Source: Ignavibacterium sp. (GTDB taxonomy: Bacteria > Bacteroidota > Ignavibacteria > Ignavibacteriales > Ignavibacteriaceae). From it: DNA of 40,760 nt. The position numbers and the translations under genes are program-made. The stretch is from positions 1 to 40,760 of the forward strand of contig JANWVQ010000164.1 of assembly GCA_025056745.1 (NCBI GenBank), read 5' to 3'. Below are positions 1 through 7,092 of this stretch, one piece after another. The notes beneath the pieces are model-generated. The model made no database searches. It saw only the letters and a program-made list of their open reading frames with translations, and was not told the origin of the DNA. How positions within the stretch are numbered: the first letter of the stretch is position 1; the number at the start of each line of letters is the position of its first letter.

Positions 1-626
1 TAATTATTTAAACTTTTTATTTTCTCAAGCAGCATTTTCAAAGAGTAATCTATAATTTCAATGGAGATTTTATCTGTATAATTATTTGGTTCAAAAGGTT
101 TGTCGAATTGAAAGTTGAAATGTATCGGGCCAACATTCCTAAATAAACAAATTTCAAATCCTTCAGCAATTTTATTGAGGAAATATTTTATATTCTTTTT
201 ATTAATATCTAAGGTTGGAATGTCAAAAAAAAATCTAATATGATTTTTAAAGATGTTATTTTGATTTATTGTTTGATTTGCTCCAGTATTTCTTAGCCTG
301 CTTGGTCGATCGGCAGTGCATATTACTAAAGGAGTTCTGCTTTGGTAGGCTTCAATAATCGCTGGATAAGTCTCTGCAACTGCAGTTCCTGAGGTTGTAA
401 TAATAATCGCTGGTAACCTTGAGTATTTTGATAAACCAAGAGCGAAAAAAGCTGATGATCTCTCATCAATTATTGGAAAGGATTTTATCCTATTATTTGT
501 TGCAAAAGAATAAGTTAAAGGTGTGCTTCTTGAACCAGGAGAAATACAAGCATACTTTAAACCTAAATTACAGACAAAATCCAGAAATAAATTTGACCAG
601 TATATATTTCTGTTAATATTCAACAT
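1..626 (-). CDS. menD: MenD, SEPHCHC synthase (5' part; runs off the window)
   Basis: This is the first ~208 residues of the thiamine-diphosphate enzyme that joins 2-oxoglutarate-derived succinic semialdehyde to isochorismate in menaquinone synthesis. I translated it by hand from an ATG at 626-624. Visible landmarks are the N-terminal SPGSRSTPL segment (29-37), IDERSSAFFALG (53-64) with the ThDP-activating Glu55, TSGTAVAE (78-85), TADRP (104-108) and GANQTINQ (115-122), all typical of MenD. A GPIHFNFQF segment near residue 165 matches the end of the first domain. The gene overlaps the 3' end of menF by 14 bases, so the two are probably translationally coupled. The other domains lie outside the window. 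The family assignment is secure; only completeness is unknown. Confidence 0.93.
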   Translation of the reverse strand, partial: MLNINRNIYWSNLFLDFVCNLGLKYACISPGSRSTPLTYSFATNNRIKSFPIIDERSSAFFALGLSKYSRLPAIIITTSGTAVAETYPAIIEAYQSRTPLVICTADRPSRLRNTGANQTINQNNIFKNHIRFFFDIPTLDINKKNIKYFLNKIAEGFEICLFRNVGPIHFNFQFDKPFEPNNYTDKISIEIIDYSLKMLLEKIKSLNN

Positions 627-1920
627 CAAAAAAGTCTATGATTGAATTAATCTTCAACTCAGTTTCGTTGAATTCATCAATATCAACAGAATTCTCGACA
701 ATGCCACAACCAGCAAAAGCAGTCAAATAATTTTTATAAACAAGCCCACATCTTAATGCGACACAAAACTCAGCTTGTGAGTTAAAATTTAACCATCCTA
801 AAATCCCTGTAAAAATTCCTCGCTCAAATCTTTCTATGTTTGCTAATTCATCTAAAGCAACTTGTTTGGGTATTCCACATACAGCTGGAGTAGGGAAAAT
901 TGTTTTAATTATATGAAAAATATTTTTCTCGGGTAAAATCTCTCCAAATACTTCAGTATTTAGGTGTTGGATGTTACGGAGTTTTTTTATTTTTGGTTTA
1001 TCATCAACATAAAAATTAGTAACTATGTTTGATAGCTGAGATTGTAAATAGTCAACAACAATTTGATGCTCGAGCAAATTTTTTTTATCAGATAGAAGCA
1101 ATTCTGAATAATACTTATCTTCATAATCATTCAATCCTCTTCTGATAGAACCAGCAAGCGCTTCTGATTTGAATCTGTTTTTTTCGAGCTGAACTAATAA
1201 TTCAGGTGTTGAGCCAAAAAAAATTGAGTTATTTGATTTGATTAAAAAATTGAAGCAATCAGGGTAAGTTTTGTTAATAGTTTCAAACAAACCAGAATAG
1301 TCAATTTCACTTAAAAGCTTAAATTGTTTTTTACGTGATACAACAATTTTAGATAATCTACCGTTTTTGATTAAATCTATTGCTTCTGATACAAAATTTT
1401 TCCACTTGACAAAATCATCGGTCTCTTTTTGATAGAGTTTACCAAATTTACTATTTGTCGAATTTCTAAAATTACTTTCTTCAACTAATTGTTCTAATTT
1501 TATTTGATTTGAATCATCGAAAAAGTTAATTAAATACGTAGCATCTTTATTACGTAAGAAAATATATTGTGGAATTATCCATTCTGAGTCTTTGAAGTCT
1601 GACCATATTTCATCAATTATTTTAGATGGAAATTTGTGATATCCAATTACGATAGGCAATTTGTTAATATTGAACTCATTAAACTTAAAATCTAATAATT
1701 CATAAAGATTTGAATATTCATTCTCTAACTCGTTCAAATCGTAATTTGAAGAAAAAATCTTACCTAGGGCAATGAATTCATAATTATCTATCGGATTTGA
1801 AAAATAGAACAAATTTTCATATTCAGTTATTATGCTATTTAGAAAAGAAGATAAATTGGATAATTTAACATTAATTATTTGAGGAATGACTTTGATTTTA
1901 TTAGTTGATTTAATTTGCAT
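613..1920 (-). CDS. menF: Isochorismate synthase MenF
   Basis: A 435-residue member of the chorismate-utilising family (MenF/EntC/TrpE fold) that converts chorismate to isochorismate, the first committed step to menaquinone. The C-terminal catalytic half carries the family blocks in order: EALAGSIRRG, EHQIVVDYL, HLNTEVFGEI, FPTPAVCGIPK, and ERGIFTGILGW followed by AGCGIV near the end. The N-terminal third is divergent, as usual for this family. The direct 14-base overlap with menD selects MenF over salicylate or anthranilate synthase homologues. The ATG at 1920 has no obvious Shine-Dalgarno sequence. It lies 42 bases downstream of rsgA on the same strand, so it may be co-transcribed with it. 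Confidence 0.93.
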   Translation of the reverse strand: MQIKSTNKIKVIPQIINVKLSNLSSFLNSIITEYENLFYFSNPIDNYEFIALGKIFSSNYDLNELENEYSNLYELLDFKFNEFNINKLPIVIGYHKFPSKIIDEIWSDFKDSEWIIPQYIFLRNKDATYLINFFDDSNQIKLEQLVEESNFRNSTNSKFGKLYQKETDDFVKWKNFVSEAIDLIKNGRLSKIVVSRKKQFKLLSEIDYSGLFETINKTYPDCFNFLIKSNNSIFFGSTPELLVQLEKNRFKSEALAGSIRRGLNDYEDKYYSELLLSDKKNLLEHQIVVDYLQSQLSNIVTNFYVDDKPKIKKLRNIQHLNTEVFGEILPEKNIFHIIKTIFPTPAVCGIPKQVALDELANIERFERGIFTGILGWLNFNSQAEFCVALRCGLVYKNYLTAFAGCGIVENSVDIDEFNETELKINSIIDFFDVEY

Positions 1921-1962
1921 TGCTTAATGAATGAATAAATTCTATTTGAAAACAATCTTAAG

Positions 1963-2919
1963 TTAAAGATTCATATCATCTTCAATCGTATTTAGAATTC
2001 TTAAATAACTTTCATATCTAATTTCAGAAATTAAAGAATCTCTTACGGCTTTGATTACTGCACAACCGGGTTCGTGATGATGAGTACAAGTGTTAAATCT
2101 ACAAGCATTAATAAAATTTCTAAAATCAGGGAAAAAATGTCCAAGATCCTCTTTTTTTATTCCATAAGGTTCAATTTCTCTAACCCCCGGAGTGTCGATT
2201 ATGTAAGTATCATCTCCCATAAAAAACATTCTACTTGTAACTGTTGTATGTTTACCTTTCATAGTCGAATAACTTATTTCAGACACTTTTAAGTTCAAAT
2301 GAGGATAGATTTTATTTAATAAAGAAGATTTTCCAACTCCTGACGGACCCCAAAATAAACTTTTTTTTCTTTGAATGATATTTTCTAAGACGTCGATATT
2401 TTGATTCGAAACAGTGGATGTTGGCAAAGTAAAGTAACCTATTTTTGTATAAAAGCTCGTCCAGTAACTAACGATTTTACCATCATCGAGATCGGATTTG
2501 TTGATAATTATATTACAATTCAAATTTGAACTTTCACAAGTAACAAGAAATCTATCAATTGTTTTATTATTAAATGTTGGCTCTGATACGCTGGAGACAA
2601 TAAAAACCTGATCAATATTAGAAGCAACAATTTGTTCAAGTCTTTCACCTTTAAAACTTGAGCCCCGAATTTTGGGTGCTTTTCTGGAAAGATAGTTTTT
2701 TCTTTGATGTATTTGAAAGATTATTCCTGAGCCATCTGGGTTTAGTTCAAACTCTACCTCATCACCCACTACTGCAATATCTGTTTGAAATAATTTGTCT
2801 TTCTTTAGATTAAATTCTTTTTTGAACTTGCCTTTAATATAACATCTGAATTCTTTGTGTTCAGGTAAAGAGAGAACATAATAGTCTTTACTCTCTACTC
2901 TTGATATTATTCCTTTGAT
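1963..2919 (-). CDS. rsgA: RsgA, 30S-maturation GTPase, probable AUC start
   Basis: A circularly permuted GTPase that acts on the 30S subunit late in assembly. With the start proposed here it has 318 residues: an OB-fold (1-65), a GTPase domain in permuted order with NKSD (140-143), GPSGVGKSS (191-199) and DTPG (242-245), and a zinc knuckle with Cys273, Cys278, His280 and Cys286. The first canonical start codon is a GTG at 2769, but it falls inside the OB-fold (VVGDEVEFE) and would remove about 50 residues. The frame stays open upstream and encodes IKGIISRVESKDYYVLSL, matching the usual MKG-type start of the family with ATC in place of ATG. A TAG stop lies four codons upstream, and AGGAG sits six bases before the ATC. 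I therefore place the start at ATC 2919-2917. A base error there is the main alternative. Confidence 0.85.
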   Translation of the reverse strand: MKGIISRVESKDYYVLSLPEHKEFRCYIKGKFKKEFNLKKDKLFQTDIAVVGDEVEFELNPDGSGIIFQIHQRKNYLSRKAPKIRGSSFKGERLEQIVASNIDQVFIVSSVSEPTFNNKTIDRFLVTCESSNLNCNIIINKSDLDDGKIVSYWTSFYTKIGYFTLPTSTVSNQNIDVLENIIQRKKSLFWGPSGVGKSSLLNKIYPHLNLKVSEISYSTMKGKHTTVTSRMFFMGDDTYIIDTPGVREIEPYGIKKEDLGHFFPDFRNFINACRFNTCTHHHEPGCAVIKAVRDSLISEIRYESYLRILNTIEDDMNL

Positions 2920-2925
2920 CTTTTT

Positions 2926-2930
2926 CTCCT
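2926..2930 (-). promoter_or_regulatory. Shine-Dalgarno AGGAG that sets the rsgA start
   Basis: AGGAG on the minus strand, six bases upstream of the ATC at 2919-2917. It overlaps the in-frame TAG (2931-2929) that closes the reading frame. No ATG, GTG or TTG occurs between this TAG and the GTG at 2769, so this site supports initiation at ATC. Confidence 0.7.
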
Positions 2931-2983
2931 AAATTAAAAAACGACTTATCGAAAATATTGCCTGAGTAGATATTCTGCAAAAA

Positions 2984-4396
2984 TTAAAATCGATAGATTG
3001 TGGTAATTATAACTTTGTGATACTTAATATCTTGAAAAGTTCTTGATAGATTTGATCCATAGTTGTCGCCAATATCTTTCCACCATCCATAAGCGTAACC
3101 GAAATCAATTCCAATGACACCCTCAGCGAGAATTCCAATTCCTGCAGTTAGATATTTTTTATCGAAATTAGGTGAGTCGTTTTCAAAAGGAGACTTTTGT
3201 AAGATATATCCGCCTCTTAATCTTAAATTCCATAACGGTAAGGTATATTCTCCTCCAAAACTGTAATTTAGTGTTGGTCTCAGTAATGATTTTATTTTCT
3301 TATTCTGGTCAGAAATATATGATTGCGAAATTCCTTCAGCGTTAGTGAATTCAAGCTCTGTATAGTTTATGTAGTTCAATTGACTACTTAAAATCAACCC
3401 AGCAATATTTATTGATAGACCTCCCGCAACTTCAAATGGAGTTTTTATATCATATTTGACTTCATCACTATACTCTTTGGACTCAAGATTTGTAGACCAA
3501 TTCGCAAATTTACTTTCACCTTCGACTATAAATTTTTCTTTTATTGTGAAAGTTTTTGGAAATTGGACTGTAATTCCTAACCTGCCAAGGTTACTGAATT
3601 GATATAGAAAACCTACTTTTGCATTCCATCCCTCCAAGTCCCACTTTAATAAATTCTTTAAGTAAAAAGACCTAAAGTCTAAAGTTTTGGGATGGCCTGC
3701 TGCAGTTATTCCTTGGTAAATATTTTTTGTATCATCTTCATAGTAATCGAAATCAGACGAGAAATTACCAGAGATAATTGAAAGATTAGCACCAATGAAA
3801 AAGTTTTTATAAGCTTCAATTGAACCCGTTAATGTCCAACTATTAATAGAACCAGAATTAAGTATGTTTCCGCTTTGGTTTAATTTACCATTGATAATTG
3901 TATTTCCGTCATCATCTGTTAAAAAAAGGTCATAGGGAATATTTGTATTAAGCAGACTTTGAATTTTTGAGTTATTATTTGGATTATAACCATCGAATTG
4001 ATTACTACCAATCAAATCTTTATTGGAATTATAAGCCAATCCAAAAACTAAGCTTCCTCTTATTGTTGGAATTGGAAAAGTAAAGCTTGCATTATTCAAC
4101 ATTGTTTGACTAGCATTGCTGTTAGTTTTATTCCCAAAGAAAGTTGTGGTGTTGTTAAAACTTGTTATATCTAATCCGCCCATAAATTCAAGTCTTTTTA
4201 CAAGTCCAAGTCCTGCAGGATTAAAAAAGGAGGCGGAACCATCATCACTTAAAGCAATGTAACTGTTTCCCATTCCTAAAGCACGGGCATTATTCCCAAG
4301 TCCAGGAAATCCTACTCTTATTGCATCATTATAGTTTTGAGAGTAAATATTTATTGATGCGAATAATAAAAGTGATATAATTATTCTTATGAACAT
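2984..4396 (-). CDS. Outer-membrane beta-barrel, OmpP1/FadL/PorV-like
   Basis: A 470-residue outer-membrane protein. After a signal peptide ending near INIYSQ, the mature N-terminus has the block ARALGMGNSYIAL followed by SASFFNPAGLG, shared by the OmpP1/FadL/TodX and PorV/PorQ barrel families. The rest is alternating hydrophobic/polar strands with Asn- and Gly-rich loops, ending in an aromatic residue (IYRF) as barrels do. A longer reading frame from 4438 overlaps the upstream lipoprotein; I prefer the ATG at 4396 because AGGAG sits just before it and a clean signal peptide follows. Its start lies one base after the upstream stop, indicating coupling in a three-gene operon. Fatty-acid or hydrophobe transport and a PorV-like T9SS role are both possible, and the sequence does not decide. 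Confidence 0.75.
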   Translation of the reverse strand: MFIRIIISLLLFASINIYSQNYNDAIRVGFPGLGNNARALGMGNSYIALSDDGSASFFNPAGLGLVKRLEFMGGLDITSFNNTTTFFGNKTNSNASQTMLNNASFTFPIPTIRGSLVFGLAYNSNKDLIGSNQFDGYNPNNNSKIQSLLNTNIPYDLFLTDDDGNTIINGKLNQSGNILNSGSINSWTLTGSIEAYKNFFIGANLSIISGNFSSDFDYYEDDTKNIYQGITAAGHPKTLDFRSFYLKNLLKWDLEGWNAKVGFLYQFSNLGRLGITVQFPKTFTIKEKFIVEGESKFANWSTNLESKEYSDEVKYDIKTPFEVAGGLSINIAGLILSSQLNYINYTELEFTNAEGISQSYISDQNKKIKSLLRPTLNYSFGGEYTLPLWNLRLRGGYILQKSPFENDSPNFDKKYLTAGIGILAEGVIGIDFGYAYGWWKDIGDNYGSNLSRTFQDIKYHKVIITTIYRF

Positions 4397-4397
4397 T

Positions 4398-4880
4398 TTA
4401 TCTCCTTGGGTTTTCAGAATTTCTGTTTCCATTTTCATTTCTAATTGAGTTTGAATTATTCCCAGAATTTGAATTATTTCTATTAGAGTTTTCAGATGTT
4501 GAATTAATTCTTGATCCGGAATTAGTTTGTGAATTAGAGTTGTTATTATTTCCGGATTTTGTTGTTATTGGCGGATTATATTCAGTCGTTCCAGAGTTTC
4601 CACGTTCGAATATTATTCTTTCGCCAACCTCATTTCTTATGTTTGAGGAGTTTCGTTCTCTTTCTTTGATTTTATTAAAACTTTGAGAAGGTTTATAAAT
4701 GTTTATAGGATTACTTATCCACCAAGGGATAATGTAATATTCATAATAATCTCCAAAATACTCAGAATCATAAAATTCATCTTGGACATAAGTAGTTGGC
4801 ATTTCTTTATCAGGAAGCCAAACGACTGTGTAGCATCCAGTTAAAAAAATTGAAATAATTAAGAATGATAAAATTTTCAT
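4398..4880 (-). CDS. Asn/Ser-rich lipoprotein, unknown function
   Basis: A 160-residue lipoprotein with a type II signal peptide (lipobox LTGC, Cys16). The mature part starts CYTVVWLPD, continues as an acidic Tyr-rich stretch (about 30-60), and ends in a low-complexity tail of Asn, Ser, Gly and Arg (about 95-160). No enzymatic motif is visible. The N-terminus resembles that of the preceding gene (both LTGCYT), suggesting duplicated lipoproteins. AGGAG precedes the ATG, and the start overlaps the upstream stop as ATGA. The disordered tail suggests a surface or periplasmic linker, but this is inference only. Confidence 0.75.
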   Translation of the reverse strand: MKILSFLIISIFLTGCYTVVWLPDKEMPTTYVQDEFYDSEYFGDYYEYYIIPWWISNPINIYKPSQSFNKIKERERNSSNIRNEVGERIIFERGNSGTTEYNPPITTKSGNNNNSNSQTNSGSRINSTSENSNRNNSNSGNNSNSIRNENGNRNSENPRR

Positions 4881-5893
4881 CTTCTACTCCTTTCAGAACC
4901 TGATTGGCTGCGACTTCCTCCATCAGACCTTGAGGAAGGAGGTATTGGATTTTGTCTTGGTGAATCACTGCGAGGAGGTGTATATGTTCTTGGTGAATTG
5001 TTATTTGGGGTATAACTTCTCTCCGATTCCCTTCTTCTTTCGATTCGATATTCTCTATTTCGATTTTCATTGTTTTCTCTTGATTCAAATCTTCTTCGAT
5101 CCTGTTCGCGATTAATTTCGTTGTTTCTTCTTTCATTTTCTCTATCTCTGATAATTTCTCGTCTTGGTGGGTTTGGTCTTTCTCTTTCAATTCTTTGTCT
5201 ATCGTTTTCTCTATTTCTTTCTATTGTTGATTCATTTGGACGTGTTCTATTTATTGTTCTTTCTCTTTCATATTCATTTCCTCTTGAACGAATAGATCTA
5301 CTTCTTTCAATTCTATCGTTAGATAAATTTCTTTCTGAAATTCTCGGATTATCTTTGGCAAGAGAAATTCTTTCTCTTTGTTTTAATTGTTCTCTTAATA
5401 AATCTCTCGAATCCCTTTCACCTCCTCTTACTCCTGAGCTATTTCTTGTCCCTAATGAGTTTCTAACTTTAAAGCCATCATCATTCCTGTTGTAATAAAC
5501 AACTTTGTAATAATTCCAGTAGTATCTTGGATACCAATAAGGATTATACCAGTAGCCAGGATATAATAAAGGTCTGATGCAGCAAGGGTCATAATACCAA
5601 TAATCCCAATACCAAGGATCCCAATAATAAATATAACCTATTCCAACTCCCACATAAATTCTCGGATAATAACCCCAATAATATTTTCTATAACTAAATG
5701 GATAATTGTAAAAATGATAGTGATAAGTGTTTCCTTTACTGTCATATAGTGTGTCACTATAGGAGTATTCATCATAATCATCATCATATTGGGATTCATA
5801 ATCATATCTCTTAGAGCTTTTTTCCTCTATAGCCACTTGAGTATAGCATCCAGTTAGAATTAATAAAAGTGGTAAAAATAACAACTTTTTCAT
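4877..5893 (-). CDS. Tyr/Trp-rich, Arg/Glu-tailed lipoprotein, unknown function
   Basis: A 338-residue lipoprotein (lipobox LTGC, Cys16). Three regions are visible: an acidic Asp/Tyr stretch (25-55), a region dominated by Tyr, Trp and Pro (about 55-130, for example YYWDPWYWDYWYYDP), and a long tail dominated by Arg, Glu, Asn and Ser (about 145-338). No known domain is recognised. It is the first gene of a tight operon with a second LTGCYT lipoprotein and a beta-barrel, so an outer-membrane or surface location is likely. AGGAG precedes the ATG. The highly charged tail is unusual for a lipoprotein and generates long spurious open frames on both strands. Confidence 0.75.
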   Translation of the reverse strand: MKKLLFLPLLLILTGCYTQVAIEEKSSKRYDYESQYDDDYDEYSYSDTLYDSKGNTYHYHFYNYPFSYRKYYWGYYPRIYVGVGIGYIYYWDPWYWDYWYYDPCCIRPLLYPGYWYNPYWYPRYYWNYYKVVYYNRNDDGFKVRNSLGTRNSSGVRGGERDSRDLLREQLKQRERISLAKDNPRISERNLSNDRIERSRSIRSRGNEYERERTINRTRPNESTIERNRENDRQRIERERPNPPRREIIRDRENERRNNEINREQDRRRFESRENNENRNREYRIERRRESERSYTPNNNSPRTYTPPRSDSPRQNPIPPSSRSDGGSRSQSGSERSRR

Positions 5894-6049
5894 AGCTTAC
5901 TCCTAATTAATAACACTTTTTTACTACAAATTTCTTGCCTTAATAATTGTTGAAAAAGGGCGTAAAAAATAAGCTGAGTGGAATATAAGTCAATATAAAA
6001 ATACAACTGTGTACAGGAATTAGTACATTGAGAAAAGTGATTTATTATT

Positions 6050-6823
6050 TTAGAAAATGCTTTTGATGTATTCAATTGTCAATGCACGATCTGCAGAATT
6101 TGGTGACCACCTTTTATTGCTGAAAATATCTCTTACTTCTAAAGATAATGTAAAACCTGATCCTGCTGAGAATTTCAATCCCACATTCATATATCCGTTA
6201 CCTTTTCCCATTGAGCTAACAGAATTATCGTTAAATCCAAAATCATATTCCGATACGAATGAAAAGTTATCACCAATTGTTTTTTCCAACCCTATTTTTA
6301 GATTTAAGAAATTATCTCCGTCATTTTTTTCCAAAGAATAATTTCCTGTTGCGTGTAAGCTTAAAAATCCTAGAAACTGAAAATTTTTACTTGCAGCGAC
6401 AAAAAATCCTGTAGACTTTATCTGATATCTGTCAGGATTTGTGAATTCTAATCCTTTGCCTTGTGAATCAAATCCAAGTGTTATAGCAGGGAAAGAAACT
6501 GATTCATTAAACAATCTATATCTTATATTAACACCTGGCAAATTATACCATTGTGGTTTACCTGAGCCAATAATATTAGCACCACCATAGGATATTCCAA
6601 AACTCACATTATCAAATACACCTACTTCCAATTTACTTATTACCACTCCACCGGGCATAATATTGTTTGTTACACCAACGTATCCTTTTTCTAAAATTCC
6701 TGCCGTTGTCATATCAATTAAATTTCGGTATTCAAATTTTGCAGATTCACCCGCTGAACCTTGAGGGAAAATAGAAAAGTTCATCATTAAGATTGTGAAT
6801 AAAATGGATATAAAGTTTCTCAT
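6050..6823 (-). CDS. Putative outer-membrane beta-barrel, unknown function
   Basis: A 257-residue exported protein with a signal peptide ending near IFPQG. The mature chain consists of short amphipathic strands separated by Gly/Asn turns (for example KLEVGVFDNVSFGISYGG, and GYMNVGLKFSAGSGFTLSLE), the pattern of a small 10-12 strand outer-membrane barrel. I recognise no specific family. AGAGGA lies four bases before the ATG. It lies 156 bases upstream of the lipoprotein cluster on the same strand and may belong to it. The 156-base gap (5894-6049) contains nothing I can name. Confidence 0.65.
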   Translation of the reverse strand: MRNFISILFTILMMNFSIFPQGSAGESAKFEYRNLIDMTTAGILEKGYVGVTNNIMPGGVVISKLEVGVFDNVSFGISYGGANIIGSGKPQWYNLPGVNIRYRLFNESVSFPAITLGFDSQGKGLEFTNPDRYQIKSTGFFVAASKNFQFLGFLSLHATGNYSLEKNDGDNFLNLKIGLEKTIGDNFSFVSEYDFGFNDNSVSSMGKGNGYMNVGLKFSAGSGFTLSLEVRDIFSNKRWSPNSADRALTIEYIKSIF

Positions 6824-7092
6824 CTGTCCTCTTTTTAGAAATTTATATTGTTAAAATAATGCTTTATATGTTTTTCTAAAATTTTAATTCATCTATGAAA
6901 ATTTTTACGATATGTTAAAAATATTTTCGCCCCATATCTATAATCTAAATACTTTCAAAATTTATTTTTCTTTTATAATTATTGTTTACATCAAAATTTA
7001 TTTAAGATTCAAAATTTTAGTATTTGACCATTTGGAGATTAAGTTTTTAATTTTAAAATTACAAACAGTATATCAACTTATTTGGGAACAGA

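Noticed and set aside
419-616. 65-codon plus-strand open frame
   Set aside because: It lies antisense to the conserved start of menD.
1963-2769. rsgA read from the GTG at 2769 (268 residues)
   Set aside because: It would begin inside the OB-fold at VVGDEVEFE and drop about 50 conserved residues, while a perfect ribosome site lies further upstream before ATC.
2984-4438. Longer version of the FadL/PorV-like protein
   Set aside because: The extra 14 residues overlap the previous lipoprotein gene and precede the signal peptide; the ATG at 4396 has AGGAG.
4810-5495. Open frames on both strands over the lipoprotein tail
   Set aside because: They are by-products of the repetitive Arg/Glu/Ser codons of the Arg-rich lipoprotein; their products show only biased composition.
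5890-6075. 61-codon minus-strand frame upstream of the lipoproteins
   Set aside because: It overlaps both flanking genes, has no ribosome site, and its product resembles translated non-coding AT-rich DNA.
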